This document shows positions 1 to 11,127 of a stretch of 64,000 nt of DNA, in pieces. Location: contig CM054117.1 in NCBI GenBank assembly GCA_028673005.1, positions 55,106,370 through 55,170,369 on the forward strand, in the 5' to 3' direction. The first letter of the stretch is position 1, and the number at the start of each line of letters is the position of its first letter. Origin of the DNA: Tanypteryx hageni. Its lineage: Eukaryota; Arthropoda; Insecta; Odonata; Petaluridae. Position numbers and translations under genes: made by a program. The notes beneath the pieces are model-generated. The model was given only the letters and a program-made list of their open reading frames with translations. It had not been told where the DNA came from and did not search any database.

Positions 1-264
1 TCAAAAAGTCGGATAATACGGAGCGTTGCTCATTTCGGAAAAAATACATTACGACTTCCGTACCGTATATCATTAACGAAAACTGTCTCCTATTTTCCCG
101 ATATCTACATTCAATATGTTGCCAATTTGATACAATTGCATCAAATATGATGCTTTCAATTGCGAATTTTCTAAATGTTACTTTCCTACCTTTTTCTCAT
201 GCGCCTTGGGTAATGTGGAACCTCAGATAATGGAGACTTGGATAATCGAAACTTTACTATAATC

Positions 265-322
<58 letters not shown>

Positions 323-1455
323 CAGTAATGTCTGCTTGCGCCATTATGATCTGGTGACCTACCGAACCGATTTATTAAAATTGACATTTGATTGATGCGA
401 ATGCCCTTTTTTTTATTTAACCCTTAACAAAGGGTAGTTTTTAACATTTTAAGTACATCCCTGTTGTGTATACAACCCGCAAGAAGGCCTGTTAAGGAAC
501 TTGACAAATTATGGACAATGATCAGCATTACAAAGTAGTGAATTATCCTTTGACTACAGTGTGTTTAATATGTTACACATGCGCCATCTGCTCTTCGGAC
601 GATAATACGATCTCCTAGACGGAAGGTCGCACTTGCCCCACCTTACATTAGTCGTTTCATAAAACATTTTAAGTATAATCGAAAACGTACATTATTGGAT
701 GAGACATTGGTTTTGATCAATTTTTAAATTGCAGTTACAAATTCGCGGATTATGGGATGCTGAAATTAACGTGATTTTTCAGGTATTTCAAAACCGAAAA
801 CGGTTTGCAAATACGGTTTTTTTTTTCTTAGAAACCGCGGTTTTCGAATACAGATAATCCGAGCCGGCAAACTCTACTCGTACGATATTGCCAGTAAACT
901 TTCCCTGTGAGCAGATGGTCTCGTTTTGATATCCAACTTTCCCACACTTTTTCTCATCAATTTCCGTTCATTGCGGGCATTCGCTCTGACAGCAACTCTT
1001 TTCAAATATCGCCAACACGCGGATTTTTTTATATCGCTCTCGGAAACGAATCAATATTTACTCGACGTGTACGCGAGTAAATCTTTGGATGTCGTTGAGG
1101 AACTCGAGAGCTGCAGCTGTTTGCCGAGCAGCACGCAATCGAGTCGAAATGCAAGAATATTACTTTCCAAATGGATAGCGCTGATTTTCTTGCGTTTGAA
1201 ACGATCGAATGATCGAAACCGTTTTATTGGCGTAATTCATACAATTAGTTTCGCTAGCTTCTTGGAAGGTCGGTTTAAATTTCCTCTCATAGCCAATAAA
1301 AGCTTCAAAAAGTATTGTAGTTGAAAAATTCGAAATTCCTAGAATTATTATTATTAATCGAGCTCATCCGCGGCTTGAATCCAAATGAAGATCGAAGTAC
1401 TTGTTAAAAAAATACCATAGAGCTAAATAGACTAACGGTCTTTCAAATTATTACG
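1..1455. other. Unassigned AT-rich sequence, no gene seen
   Basis: I see no recognisable gene. The segment at 221-262 (GATAATGG and GATAATCGAAACTTTACT) resembles the terminal repeat of a pogo/Tigger-type DNA transposon read on the minus strand, but I found no partner end. An open frame of 132 codons at 926-1324 (+) has no motif I know, no signal peptide and unremarkable composition; I do not call it a gene. The rest is plain AT-rich sequence. Confidence 0.5.
266..319. repeat. (TA)n microsatellite
   Basis: About 54 bases of uninterrupted TA dinucleotides. It lies next to the pogo-like end at 221-262. Confidence 0.95.
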
Positions 1456-1566
1456 AGTTTTTTACCAGTGAAGCGGTAATAGCGGAACGCCTTTTGGGCA
1501 CGTCCGGTCCGTCCGTCCGTCGTAACTTTCAGCTGCTAAACCTCTAGACGGGTTTTAATTAAATTA
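1456..1566 (+). repeat. Dispersed repeat with CGTCCGTCCGTC core, copy 1
   Basis: Contains CAGTGAAGCGGTAATAGCGG, GGGCACGTC and a (GTCC)n core, followed by a GGTTTTAATTAAATTAG-type tail. The same order of motifs recurs at 39060-39175 and, more diverged, at 57600-57720. It is a non-coding interspersed repeat; the class is not clear. Confidence 0.55.
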
Positions 1567-1720
1567 GTCATCTTCGGTGGTGATCCACTGAGAGTAGATT
1601 CTAAAAATCGCCACTACAGACGGCTGCATTGTAGACAAAATGCGAATATGACTTTTCGTTGCCTTGTCATGATACTGAGGATGTATCAAAGTATCTACTT
1701 ATTTTTTTCAATTTTTGATA
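1567..1720. repeat. Foldback repeat, family with CGGCTGCATTGTAG hairpin (copy A, degraded)
   Basis: The left part (1567-1585) is an inverted match to the right part (1606-1636), around the centre GTAGATTCTAAAAATC. The right arm carries CGGCTGCATTGTAG as in the copies at 2.8, 24.5 and 53.4 kb. The hammerhead-like core seen in better copies is damaged here (CTACAGA for CTGATGA and ACAAAA for CCGAAA). Confidence 0.55.
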
Positions 1721-1950
1721 CTTTCGTGGTTACTGTTAAATTGGGACTCGATAAACGAATAACACGGAGAGTACGACGTATGATATTCTGAAGGAAAACT
1801 CGTTCAAACATTTAAGTTCAAATCAAATACTTGCCTTAGGTATCTCCGACAGACATAACAAAGTTATATGACTACTGGAGATAACTAAGACTTCCAATTT
1901 ATTCTTGAATTAGTTTTCAGCCATAAGACGAGCTCCATAACTCTGTAGTG

Positions 1951-2267
1951 CAGGCATGCCAAACTCGAAGAAGCATCGGGGCCGCATTAAAGCAATGGAT
2001 GTTGTGGAATGGCCGCATTAGAATTATAGTTGTTTAATGAGGGAAAGTTGGAATAAATAGACTTTTTATAGAAGACTGAACGTCTGTTTTGCCATTAAAT
2101 GCAATAATTTAGAAACCGCGTTCAACCATACATCAATGACTAAGGAGAAATTCATGTCACCTTTTCATAAAAAAAAATATTTACAGAATGTCTCGAACAA
2201 TTTATTCGAACCAAAAATTCACATTCGGGCAGCACTGTGGCACAGAATGGGGCGTCAGTTCGACCTG
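1951..2267. mobile_element. hAT-type MITE with 8 bp target duplication
   Basis: Starts CAGGCATGCCAAACT and ends with GTTCGACCTG. It is flanked by CTGTAGTG (1943-1950) and CTCTAGTG (2268-2275), 7 of 8 bases identical, as expected for a hAT insertion. The interior has no open transposase. The start and early interior (AAACTCGAAG, GGGCCGCATT) match the host element at 23046-23763, so the two are members of one family. Confidence 0.75.
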
Positions 2268-2783
2268 CTCTAGTGAATTGGGCTAACAATAAGTTTGCTG
2301 AATGCACGTTTCATGCCTCGCAAGGACCTAAAAAGTTTTCCCGAAGAATTCACCGTGAGTCCAGTTACGCTCGACCGATCGCGCAAGAGGAATTTTGTGC
2401 AGATCTCTTCCGAAGGAAGAGGTACGTCCAAGTTCTTTACCGAGTCCGTGCATGAGACAACGACGGCAAACAACAAGGGCCGTATCATTTATCGGAATTC
2501 ACGCGAAACTTATCTCCGTCGGACCGTGGGAGTTCTACAGACAGGATGTGGTTCGGCGAGTTGTAAAAGTAAAAACATCGAATCGCACCGTTTCTTCCAC
2601 TTCAGAGGTATCCGCCCGTCAGGCGAGAAGTTTCACGAAATATTTGAAAGAGTAAAAATGCGCGTGGTAAAAATATTTCTATAATGTTGCAATAAACACA
2701 ATTCTTACCCATGAGGTAGCCTCCAAAAAATATTTTCGGGTTCACTTTATGGCTGAATTTAAATTCACAAAAACTCTCGTTTC
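2268..2783. other. Unassigned segment with several overlapping open frames
   Basis: Richer in CpG than its surroundings and open in three forward frames at once over about 200-390 bases (2237-2455, 2295-2684, 2395-2655). None of the translations has a domain I recognise. Open overlapping frames in all phases point to base composition rather than to a gene. A single exon cannot be excluded. Confidence 0.3.
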
Positions 2784-2930
2784 TCCAATAACCATAAAGA
2801 TTTTTGTAAAAAGAATATGCGCATTTCGTCCATGAAGCAGCCGTCATCAGCGGTGATTTGTCTTTTGTAGATTCTAGAATCGCCACTGACGGCGGCTGCT
2901 TTGTTGCCGAAAAGGGTATCTGGTTATCCC
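2784..2930. repeat. Foldback repeat, same family (copy B)
   Basis: Left arm 2784-2858 is the inverted counterpart of right arm 2870-2930, around GTAGATTCTAGAATC. Read on the minus strand, the left arm has CTGATGACGGCTGC near 2840-2853 followed by GACGAAATGCGC. The right arm on the plus strand has CACTGACGGCGGCTGC, GCCGAAA and then TATCTGG, in which TGG can pair with the CCA before CTGA. Confidence 0.6.
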
Positions 2931-5075
2931 CAGCTTATCATGGAAACGTTCTTGGTTTCGTTTATGTGAAAGTTTCAGTCATGCAAAGGTTTTAACGTAA
3001 TTATTTTACCCCGGTGTTTAGAACTCTATTAACAAATGATAAGTGAGCAGCGTTTAAAATGTTAGGCAGTATTCGCATAATTTTCTCATTTATTTCTAAA
3101 ACGATTCGTTGTTTATCGTGTCCTGTTCGATATTCGAGCATGAAAATATTTTTCGGAATATTTTAGATGTTAAATAAAAAATTTCGATTTTCATGTAACG
3201 AGCCAGCTAACCCGTCCCAGTCTGGGCATGTGAGGTTTTTTGCCGCTTTACTTAATGTCTGTCATTTTTTCTTCGGTCGTGAAACAAATATCGCTGAGGC
3301 TGGGGTCGGCGAACCTTTTAATAGTAAAAATTGAGATCTTTCGTCATTCAAGTTTTTTAGCCTTCAGTTTAGAGTATCAATGGTCGATATTATTATAGTC
3401 GAGCCGGTTAGAGTTGGCATCTTAAGAGCTGGTTGCCTACCCACCGATGGGAAGGCGATGTTGACGAATGTTGTTACGACTATCGGTTTACCCCAACCTG
3501 CTGAGCCACCGCTCATTACGCGTGTGGGATTGCGAAACAGGAGGAGTAGGAGAAAATGACAACAGCGCACCTTTGCCATGGTAACGGCTCGCTCTTTACG
3601 CTGTCTCATTGGCTAAAGCTCTCTCTCCCAAGAGGTGGCGCATGACTGCTTCTGAGCAGCCAAGTGCCAACTATAGCCGGCTTAACTATATTAAGGGAAA
3701 TTAATTGCATAAAGAATCGTTTTTAGATATCGCCATTAATCGCAAAAACAGAAAGATGTCCATTAGGGTCACCGGTCACTACCGCCTTAACACACTCACA
3801 CAACAACAACACGTATTCGGTGGTTTTGGGGAATATCGCGACGATCCAGTTCGCTCCTTATTGCGTCGGCGTCCAAACATTTCGCAAGCGCACTTTATCT
3901 TTCGCGCTCGGTTTATTTTCGTTTCGCTCCGCGCACTTCATTTTTTTCGTCGTCTCCCCCTCTCTCTCTCACATGGGCTGCTTGCGTAAAAAAACAGAGC
4001 GGGCTATCGCGCTACATGGACTGGAAACGATAATAATAACAATGAAGGAAGAAAAAAAGAGGTCCCTCGCTGAGGCGTTTTCTAGACTACTAACGCTCTC
4101 TCGCCGAGGGCGAACAAAAAAATAAAACATTTGACGTTCGAAAGCCACGAGAGAAACGCGTCTCTTCTTCTTCCTCGTCTCTTTATATAAAAAACGAATC
4201 CGTATTCTTTGTCCATCTGTGCAGCTGTTGCGTCGCGGGACGCGTCCGGAGAAAGATTACATCAGATGCGTCGTAAATTTTCACGTTGTTTGGACGGAGG
4301 AGGATGCAACGGAATCGAGAGAGGGAGAGAGAGAGAGATGGGTTGTAAAAAGGAGGGCTGCCCACTGTAAAGCCTTCGCCGCTTTCAATCTGTTGAGACC
4401 GCATAGCGTTGAGATTCGCTCGTAAAGAAGTGGGGAAGCAGGCGATGGAGAAACATTTCGGTGGAATCGACTGTTAGAAAAGTCGAAAAACTTTTCAATT
4501 TTTTTTCTTATGGCTGCGGTCGCTTAAGATGACCGTATGAGTTGCTTGCTCGCGTTAAAGCAGAGGTCGTATCCTCGAGCTTTTGTGCCGCTCTCGATAT
4601 CTCCCTTGCGCGAAAAGGGATAATTTCCGAAACGAATTCCGTAAAAAATATATGCTGTTTAATCCTCTCTGATCCGGAATTCTGTGGCCCGGAGATTTTC
4701 CTGATTTGCAATGTTTCCTGAATTTTAACTGATCCGCAAGAAACATACTCAGTCGAGAAATATGGCGTTTCGTTTTTTCCGTTTTCTGTGTTACCGCAGC
4801 TTAAGAAAGAATTTTTAAAATGCTAAAAATGTCCATAAAACGTAAAAGTTGACCGTTTCGGCTCTGATCCCATCCGGATCGGGTAAACCAATTTTTTTTC
4901 TATGAGAAACATAAGGCGCTTTTTTTCTTAGACAATCGCCTATGTATTCGGTTCATCCGTCCGTCTGTCCGTGTGCACAATCACTCACAATTGACGTAAG
5001 TTACAAAAACCAAAATTCCGAAATCAATATTCCTACATTAGGGCTGCATAGGTTATCAATTAGGTGGGTCTAGAC
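2931..5075. other. Unassigned sequence, no gene seen
   Basis: Contains a CpG-containing section (about 3340-4440) with short open frames but no recognisable protein, a GA run near 4316-4340, and a GTCCGTC-rich stretch near 4955-4975 resembling the tail of other dispersed repeats in the window. Confidence 0.4.
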
Positions 5076-5261
5076 CAGGGTCGACAAACTCCGTCCGCCA
5101 GGTCGCCATGGCGCCTAAGATTTCCATGCTGGCGCCCAGATATTGTATATGCGTGCTGTAGTGAGGTTTTGGTTATGCTGTAGTGACGTGCTGTAGTCCT
5201 ATTATATTGTCGGGCTGAGCAGTAGGAGCAGCAAAATATAATATATCTGTCGTAATTAATC

Positions 5262-5822
5262 GAGTTGTAAGTCGAAGAAAAATCTCCGAAGCCAGTCAAT
5301 TAGGATAAAAAGCCAATACGTATTCCGGTTACTTTAGAGCAGGGGTGGGCAAACTGCGGCCCGCGAGGGCATTTTATGTGGCCCGCGATGCCATTATGAA
5401 AGCGAACCGTAATATAAAATAGAGATAATTTCATATTTGTAGTTTAAATTAATGCCGGAAAACCTTCTCCAGTGATGTTATGGGAATAACATATTATTTA
5501 TTATTGATTTTCACTAACAGGATCCCTCGCATTACCTCACATTACTTACGATGTGAACCCTAACGTGGCTCGCTGAAGCATTTTCATCTGTTTATGCGGC
5601 CCGCCTAAGAAGCTGCAACTGTTAATGCGGCCCGCCACGTAAAAAGTTTGCCCACCCCTGCTTTAGATCGTGCCACTGGACTCTCCTTTCCACCAGTTTG
5701 CCCGTTCTCGAGTCTCTAGCCATTGATGACGGTTACTTGTAACCGAAATACGTATCGGCTTTTTATTATAATTGACTGGTTTCGGAGATTTTCCTTCGTC
5801 TTGCATTTTAACATTAGCCAGT
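5262..5822. repeat. Foldback repeat split by a hAT MITE (copy F)
   Basis: The arms 5262-5330 and 5738-5822 are inverted copies: both contain ACGTAT, GGCTTTTTAT, AATTGACTGG and CGGAGATTTT in the same order when one is reversed. A MITE occupies the centre. The plus-strand right arm has TTGATGA (5723-5729), a GGTT/AACC hairpin, GAAA (5745-5748), the palindrome ATACGTAT and then C-GGCT. GGCT can pair with AGCC at 5718-5721. This is the arrangement of a hammerhead ribozyme with the first core C replaced by T. Confidence 0.65.
5340..5660. mobile_element. hAT-type MITE (CAGGGGTGGGCAAACT ends)
   Basis: Begins CAGGGGTGGGCAAACTGCGG and ends GTTTGCCCACCCCTG, a near-perfect terminal inverted repeat. It is flanked by CTTTAGAG (5332-5339) and CTTTAGAT (5661-5668). 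The interior is non-coding and rich in GCGGCCCGC. A second, partial copy lies at 49388-49661. Confidence 0.9.
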
Positions 5823-6394
5823 GTATAGTAAAAACGCTCTAACGTGGCGGTGCGCAGTGGGCGAATTTAAGGTAGGACGAGTCTATCCTCGAGACGGGGC
5901 CGCCTATAGGGGAGATGGTGTTTAGGTGTGGGCATTTGATGCGCGAACTTGGGCTCGTGCTAACCAAAATTGTGTTACTGCGCATAGACTCTTACATCGA
6001 TTCCCCCCCCCTTAAAGTTTCTCCTTCCCATTCATTCCTTTCCCCTCTCACGCATCTCCGCCTGCCACCTTAGAACGCGCGATCTATAGCTCGTGTTTTG
6101 TTTTTCACAGCATTCGAGTTCCTTAAAATAAGTGCAACTTTATATTCGTGTTCCTAAACTACATGTTTTCAGAATATCATTATACTTTTTCAGATATATA
6201 AGGTATTATGTTCTGCTACATAATGTGACTGAAATAAATGTGCTTAGGTAAATTATTGTAGCAGATTTGTGTCTAAATTATTAAACATTTATTTTTCTGA
6301 CGATGATGAAAATATCCTCCAAGATTATGTGTCTGCGTTGGCTCCTAGGTTTTGGAGCTGGTGCCTAGTTTTTTAAAACAATTGTCGAGCCATG

Positions 6395-8090
6395 ATCTAG
6401 ACTTAGCTGCTGGGGAGTGATTTTTCCACCATTCTTTCAATCCGCGACCTAACAGCCCACCTGCCTCTATTCAGAACCCTTACTTTTGTCTGTTGTTTAT
6501 CATCTTCTCCCTTAAATCGTCTCGGATCCCTGTACACTTCATTATTCTCTTTCCTTTCTCTCTAAGAGGCACTATGCCGATAAATTCGCTCGGAGTTCAC
6601 TTCTTCGCCCTCAGGATATCCGCCTCGACCGTCCCTTCCTTCTTAATCACTTTGATTAAAACTTTCTTCTACATCTATACTACGTCCAAATGCTTCCTCG
6701 CTTGTTTCTTGCTCTGTGCAACTTAATCCCGGCGGAATACTCCGATCCCTAATAAAGCTTCTAATCCCTGCAGCAGGAAAAACTTTTACTTGGCGGGCGA
6801 CAGTAGAATTTGCCGATGCCTTGGCGGGAGACATTAGAAGTTGAGAGTGCTTCGAGGGAACCTGGTAAAAAAGTTTACATCAGAAAAGTTACTTGCGAGC
6901 TACTTTGGTGCTTCGTATAAATGAAGGTCAGAGGTCAAATGGTTGTTCAGTGCTATAACTTCACCAGGAGAGATTACAGTGACCATTTCATGTACAGTGA
7001 CCATATCCGGCCGAACCTCAATAATTCGAGCGTCTAGTAACTCGAAGTTTAAATTAATCGAACAAGACGTTTTTCCCCTTTTCGTATTCTTCGACGATAA
7101 AGATGCTTTATAATACGAAGTTTCGACAAAACTAACTTTTCATGCCATCCTTTGCGGTTTGAGTTAACGGGGTTCCACTGTATTTTAAGCGATAAGTAAT
7201 ACGTTGCTCGTATTAAATTTCACGGATTGCTTCTTCCTCGCAGCTCCGTGAGCTACGTAATTTGTGATGGATGGCCGTGGTTTTTCTCTTACGTGCATCC
7301 TTCTCGCAGTCTAGATCGATGGATTACTCTCCTTTCGACGCGTCAAAGTCGATGTTCGATTAATTGAATCGAGACCAAAGCAGTATAATTTATGGGAAAT
7401 TCTATTCGTAGAACTAAAGAGCCTATGCTGAGTAATCCTACTAGAAAACATACTCTCTTGGAATTATCGACATTTCGAGTTGCATGCATTTCAATTATAA
7501 AGGCTCGACTTACTTTAGGCAACTCCATTCGCCATTAAAGGGTTGCGCATAACACGCGCGCGTTACGCCTGCAAAATTATAGTCCTAATTAGCAATTCAA
7601 TTTCTAATAATGATAAAAATAATGGAATCTCGCGTTATTATCAATTATCGGTGAATTAGGTGTGAGGGCGGCTACGGCGTAGTTAAAACGGGCACACAAC
7701 AGTATCCTGACTACGAGAATTAAATGCTCTCGCCATTTATGTTTTACATTAGATTTATGCATACGCACTTCATGATCCGGGATCTTCGATAAACTTTATG
7801 GATATTATTAGTTTCCGAAACGATTTGGTAATTTCGCTCAGAACTCGTATCGTTATTTATGGGAGCGCATGAAATCCTCAAAAGGGTAAATATCTCGCCC
7901 TCTATTTTCTTCTTCCATTTTATGTCAGTTCTAGTTTATCTATTTTCTATTAGTTCCTATCCTTCCCTCTCTCATATCCGTTCCCTTTTCCTTCGTTCTT
8001 CGTTTTAACTTTGTCTCCAAATCCTTTTTTTGCCCCCATCCCTCTTCACTTTCTGCCCACTCATCGAAACTATTTTTTGGCAAAGCCAGC
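6395..8090. other. Unassigned sequence, no gene seen
   Basis: AT-rich with scattered short open frames that I do not recognise. It contains a probable pogo-like remnant (6993-7182, listed separately). 7560-7880 has several ATTA/TAAT words but nothing specific. Confidence 0.4.
6993..7182. mobile_element. Possible pogo/Tigger-like MITE remnant
   Basis: The left end reads TACAGTG and then AACCTCAATAATTCGA. The right end reads GTTAACGGGGTTCCACTGTA, which reversed gives TACAGTGGAACCCCGTTAAC. TACAGTGGAACC ends next to TA are typical of pogo/Tigger-type elements. The left end has extra bases after TACAGTG, so the fit is partial. Confidence 0.35.
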
Positions 8091-8784
8091 GAAGAGAGGA
8101 AGAGAAAGAGGGAAGGAGAGAGGGATAGAGGGGAGTGTATGAGGGAGGAAGAGAGATAAAGAAAGAGTGAAAGAGGGGGAATGAGAGAAGGGGAAGAGGA
8201 GGGGGAGTGAGAGAGAGAATGGGGGAGAGAGAGAGGAGGGAGAGAGGCAAAGAAAGAGTGAGAGAGAGGGAAGGAGAGAGAGGTAAAGAAAGAGAAGAGA
8301 GATGAAAGGAAGAGAGAAGAGGGTAAAGAGAGAGAAGGAAGAGAAGAAGTAAAGAAAAGAGATAAAGAAAAAGGAGAGAGAGAGGTAAAGAAAGAGGAGA
8401 GAGAGGGGGGAGAGAAGAGTGAAGAGAGGGGAGAAGGGAGAGAGAGATAGGAGAGAGAGATAGGAGAGAGAGATAGGAGAGAGAGAGACAGGGAGAGTTA
8501 GGGAAGGAGAGAGAGATAAAGAAAGAGAAGAGAGATGAAAGGAGAGAGGGAGAGGGAGAAGAGAGTAAAGAGAGAGAAGGGAGAGAGAGGAGGAAGAGAA
8601 GAAGTAAAGAAAAAAGGAGAGAGGTAAAGAAAGAGGGGAGATAGGGAGGGAGAGGAGAGAAGGGAGAGAGAGATGGGAGAGAGAGAGAGGGAGAGTGAGG
8701 GATGGAGAGAGAGAGGAGGGGGAGAGGCAAAGAAAGAGAGGGATAGAGAAGGAAAGAGGGAGGAAGAGAGGAGAGAGAGGGAGA
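8091..8784. repeat. Long polypurine (GA-rich) tract
   Basis: About 0.7 kb in which the plus strand is almost entirely A and G, built from GAGAGA, GGAGAGAG, AAAGAAAGAG and similar units with sub-repeats. Few pyrimidines interrupt it. The minus strand gives long Ser/Leu/Pro-only open frames that are composition artefacts. Such tracts can form triplex (H-DNA) structures. Confidence 0.95.
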
Positions 8785-8929
8785 CACATATGCAGACAGA
8801 CAGAAAGAAGGCGCCTGTTCTCCTCCTCCTCATCTTCCCACGGGGGTTGACAACGCGGCTCCGAGACTAAACGGCCATTCATTACGTCGCCTTCCCGTTC
8901 CGCGTGCGTGCGCGTGAGACTGAGTGCGT

Positions 8930-8930
<1 letters not shown>

Positions 8931-8978
<48 letters not shown>
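8931..8978. repeat. (CT)n microsatellite
   Basis: About 48 bases of CT dinucleotides on the plus strand, 150 bp downstream of the polypurine tract, with the purine/pyrimidine strands swapped. Confidence 0.95.
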
Positions 8979-8981
<3 letters not shown>

Positions 8982-9720
8982 GCTCGTTCCAAGCGCGCGT
9001 GGGTTCGTACGCGCCCGACTTGAGTTCGCACGGGCTAAAACGGGGAGGGACGTGGGACGACGCTCGTTAAAAAATATTTTTTTAAAAAATGAGGAGCTTT
9101 ACCGGAGCGTGTGATCGCATATAGCACGCGGGTCATGTGCTTTTCGGAAGCTTCGGAAAGGAGACATGAGAGATTGGGGAGGTTGAGAGGGGAGGAGGCG
9201 GAAGAGAAATGGAGGGGAGGGGGAACTTGGCACGATTCGAACATAAAAACCGCCCCTCGTATGACGCAGACGGTGTCGTCTCTCGTCGGACATTACACCG
9301 TCCGTTCTTTTGTTTTAAGTGGATATCTGTAGGGGGTCGACCACCCCTCTCCCCCTCCCTCATCTTCCACCATCAAAAGGACGCATGGTTCGTGTGGCAC
9401 TGGCGTGTGAAAAAAGGGATTTTTTTTTAACGGACGGCGTGAGAGGTGGTGTGTTTTGTTTCATCACGCGTGTTCGATTGTGAAGAGCAGGGGCGAGCAG
9501 GGGCGAGGCAGAATGAGTTTTTCGCCGTGTCAATTTCCATCCCCTCGAACGAGATGAATTAAAAAGGCTTCGATCGAACTTATGCCATTACGAATATGAG
9601 GGCAGCCGGAAGTTTGATTTTCAGTCGGGTGCGTTCGTATGAGATCTCGTGCGTGATTGTGCGCGGCTGCGTCGTGAGTTCGTCGAGCTCCGTTGATTTG
9701 TTTTTTTTTTGTTTCTGAGA
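8979..9720 (+). promoter_or_regulatory. CpG-rich segment, possible promoter or 5' untranslated exon
   Basis: CpG is frequent here (GCGCGCGT, TCGTACGCGC, CGTGCGTG), unlike the flanks. TCAGTC at 9621-9626 fits the arthropod initiator consensus, followed by GTGCGTTCG and GAGATCTCG. No open frame leads into a recognisable protein. I infer only that this is a candidate regulatory or first-exon region. Confidence 0.2.
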
Positions 9721-10973
9721 GTTAAAAAAAAATAGATTTAGTTCGTCCTATAAAGGGTTAAGGCTTTAAAAAAATTTTAAGACTTGATTTTATTTTTAAT
9801 GGTAGCACTGATTCCATTAAGTAACTTTCGATGCGAACTACGTGATCCGGTTCGTCGAGGCGCGCTCCATTTCCAGCTTAGTCTTAATAAATGTTGGTCA
9901 AAAATGAGAAATTCTTACACTCATATCCGTTTTTTCTTGCAGAAAATAAATACATTACTGAGGTAGAAACCCCCAATTATTTGGTAATAAATAACAAGTA
10001 AGGAAAGGCCTGCTGAAGAAGACAGTAAATTTCAGTTTTTTCGAAAATATTTTAAGCGACAGACGGACATAACGAGATATTGTGCGAAACGAGACAGGAT
10101 GCTAAATCGATCGGTGAAAATGCCAAATCTCGAGCTGCTTTCGTTTAGGAGTTAGCGACAGACAGACGTACAAACCGAACGCATTAGCGGATTGTTTTGA
10201 AAAGCCCTACAAAATTTTAGAACTATTACTTGTTCAGAAATTATTCGATATGAATAGTTCCTACACCAGAAATCGTGTCTCGAACGTACGAAAGAATATA
10301 TTATTATTATAATCCTTCTAAAAATGAAAGATGTTTTATTTTCGCTCTCGAAATGGAACAAAAGACGCGAATCTCGCGATTTTTTAATTATCCTCCGGCG
10401 TGAATGGCGTTTTCTTCCTTTTTATTATTAGAAAGCGCAGATTCAACACAGTGGGTTCGTTTTAAGGAACGAAGCACAGGACAGTTTATTTATTAAAGGG
10501 ACCTGGTTTTTTTTATTGTTGTTCCTCGTTCCCTGTTCGAATTTTTTTGCGATCGTTAAAATTTTCCTCTGTTCGGGATGGATTTTTTGTACGCCTTTCT
10601 CCTTCTCACTCCCCATTTTTTTGTAATTGCTCCTCGAGTGAAAGCATCTTTTATTCTTTCTCGTCGACCGCAGCAAACCGGCATAGTAAACGATATTTAT
10701 GTGTTTAATTGAAACGATTTCGCTTTTTGTTCTCCCCATTGATTTTCAGCTGCGTGTGATTGAAATTTCTCGAGAGAGTAAACGCGGCAGTTTCAGTAAT
10801 TGCTCCGAGGCTCGTTAAAGTGTTGTTCCTTTAATTTTGATTCGATGGCTCTTTTGCGAGTCTCCCGAAACGTCCTTTTCTGACTAAGCGAAATTAATAC
10901 GCGGGAGAGGTGGACGACACCTTCGACTCTCTTAAAAATTTAATTTATTTTGCTCTAACTCAAATGAGAGGCC
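9721..10973. other. Unassigned sequence, no gene seen
   Basis: AT-rich. 10020-10200 contains GACAGACGGACATA and GACAGACAGACG words of the kind found in other dispersed repeats of the window. Short frames such as 10443-10739 (-) show nothing recognisable. Confidence 0.4.
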
Positions 10974-11107
10974 TCAGTTCATTGTTTGGGCCGCGGAAAT
11001 ATCTATCTATTATATATACTCCCTCCCTATTGGCCATCCATCCTTCCCACTCCCCATCTCCTCCAATCATCAACCTTTTCACATCACCTTGTCATTCTCC
11101 GCCCAGT
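10974..11107. repeat. Left arm of inverted repeat around RTE copy 1
   Basis: The reverse complement of this arm recurs at 14657-14791. Shared words include TTCATTGTTT, GGAAATATCTATC, CTCCCTCCCTATTGGCCATC and CATCACCTTGTCATTC. The two arms enclose the RTE element and two (TA)n blocks, so the LINE probably jumped into a pre-existing foldback or TA-rich repeat. Confidence 0.8.
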
Positions 11108-11127
11108 TTGTCACCTTCAGTTACACT

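Larger units (their letters stand above)
5076..6394. mobile_element. hAT-type element hosting nested insertions
   Basis: Left end CAGGGTCGACAAACT and right end TTGTCGAGCCATG form imperfect inverted termini. They are flanked by GTCTAGAC (5068-5075) and ATCTAGAC (6395-6402), matching at 7 of 8 bases. GGCGCCTA-like motifs lie near the left end and CTAGGCACC-like motifs (reverse) near the right. No transposase frame survives. The interior contains a foldback repeat (5262-5822), itself split by a hAT MITE (5340-5660). Confidence 0.65.

Noticed and set aside
926..1324. 132-codon open frame
   Set aside because: No recognisable motif or start context, and no second exon; plausible by chance at this size in this window.
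2237..2684. Overlapping frames that might be an exon
   Set aside because: Three frames open together and no recognised protein; kept only as an unassigned segment.
8005..8882. Long minus-strand open frames (260 and 270 codons), Ser/Leu/Pro-rich
   Set aside because: They are direct translations of the polypurine tract; several frames are open at once and composition is limited to codons of C and T.
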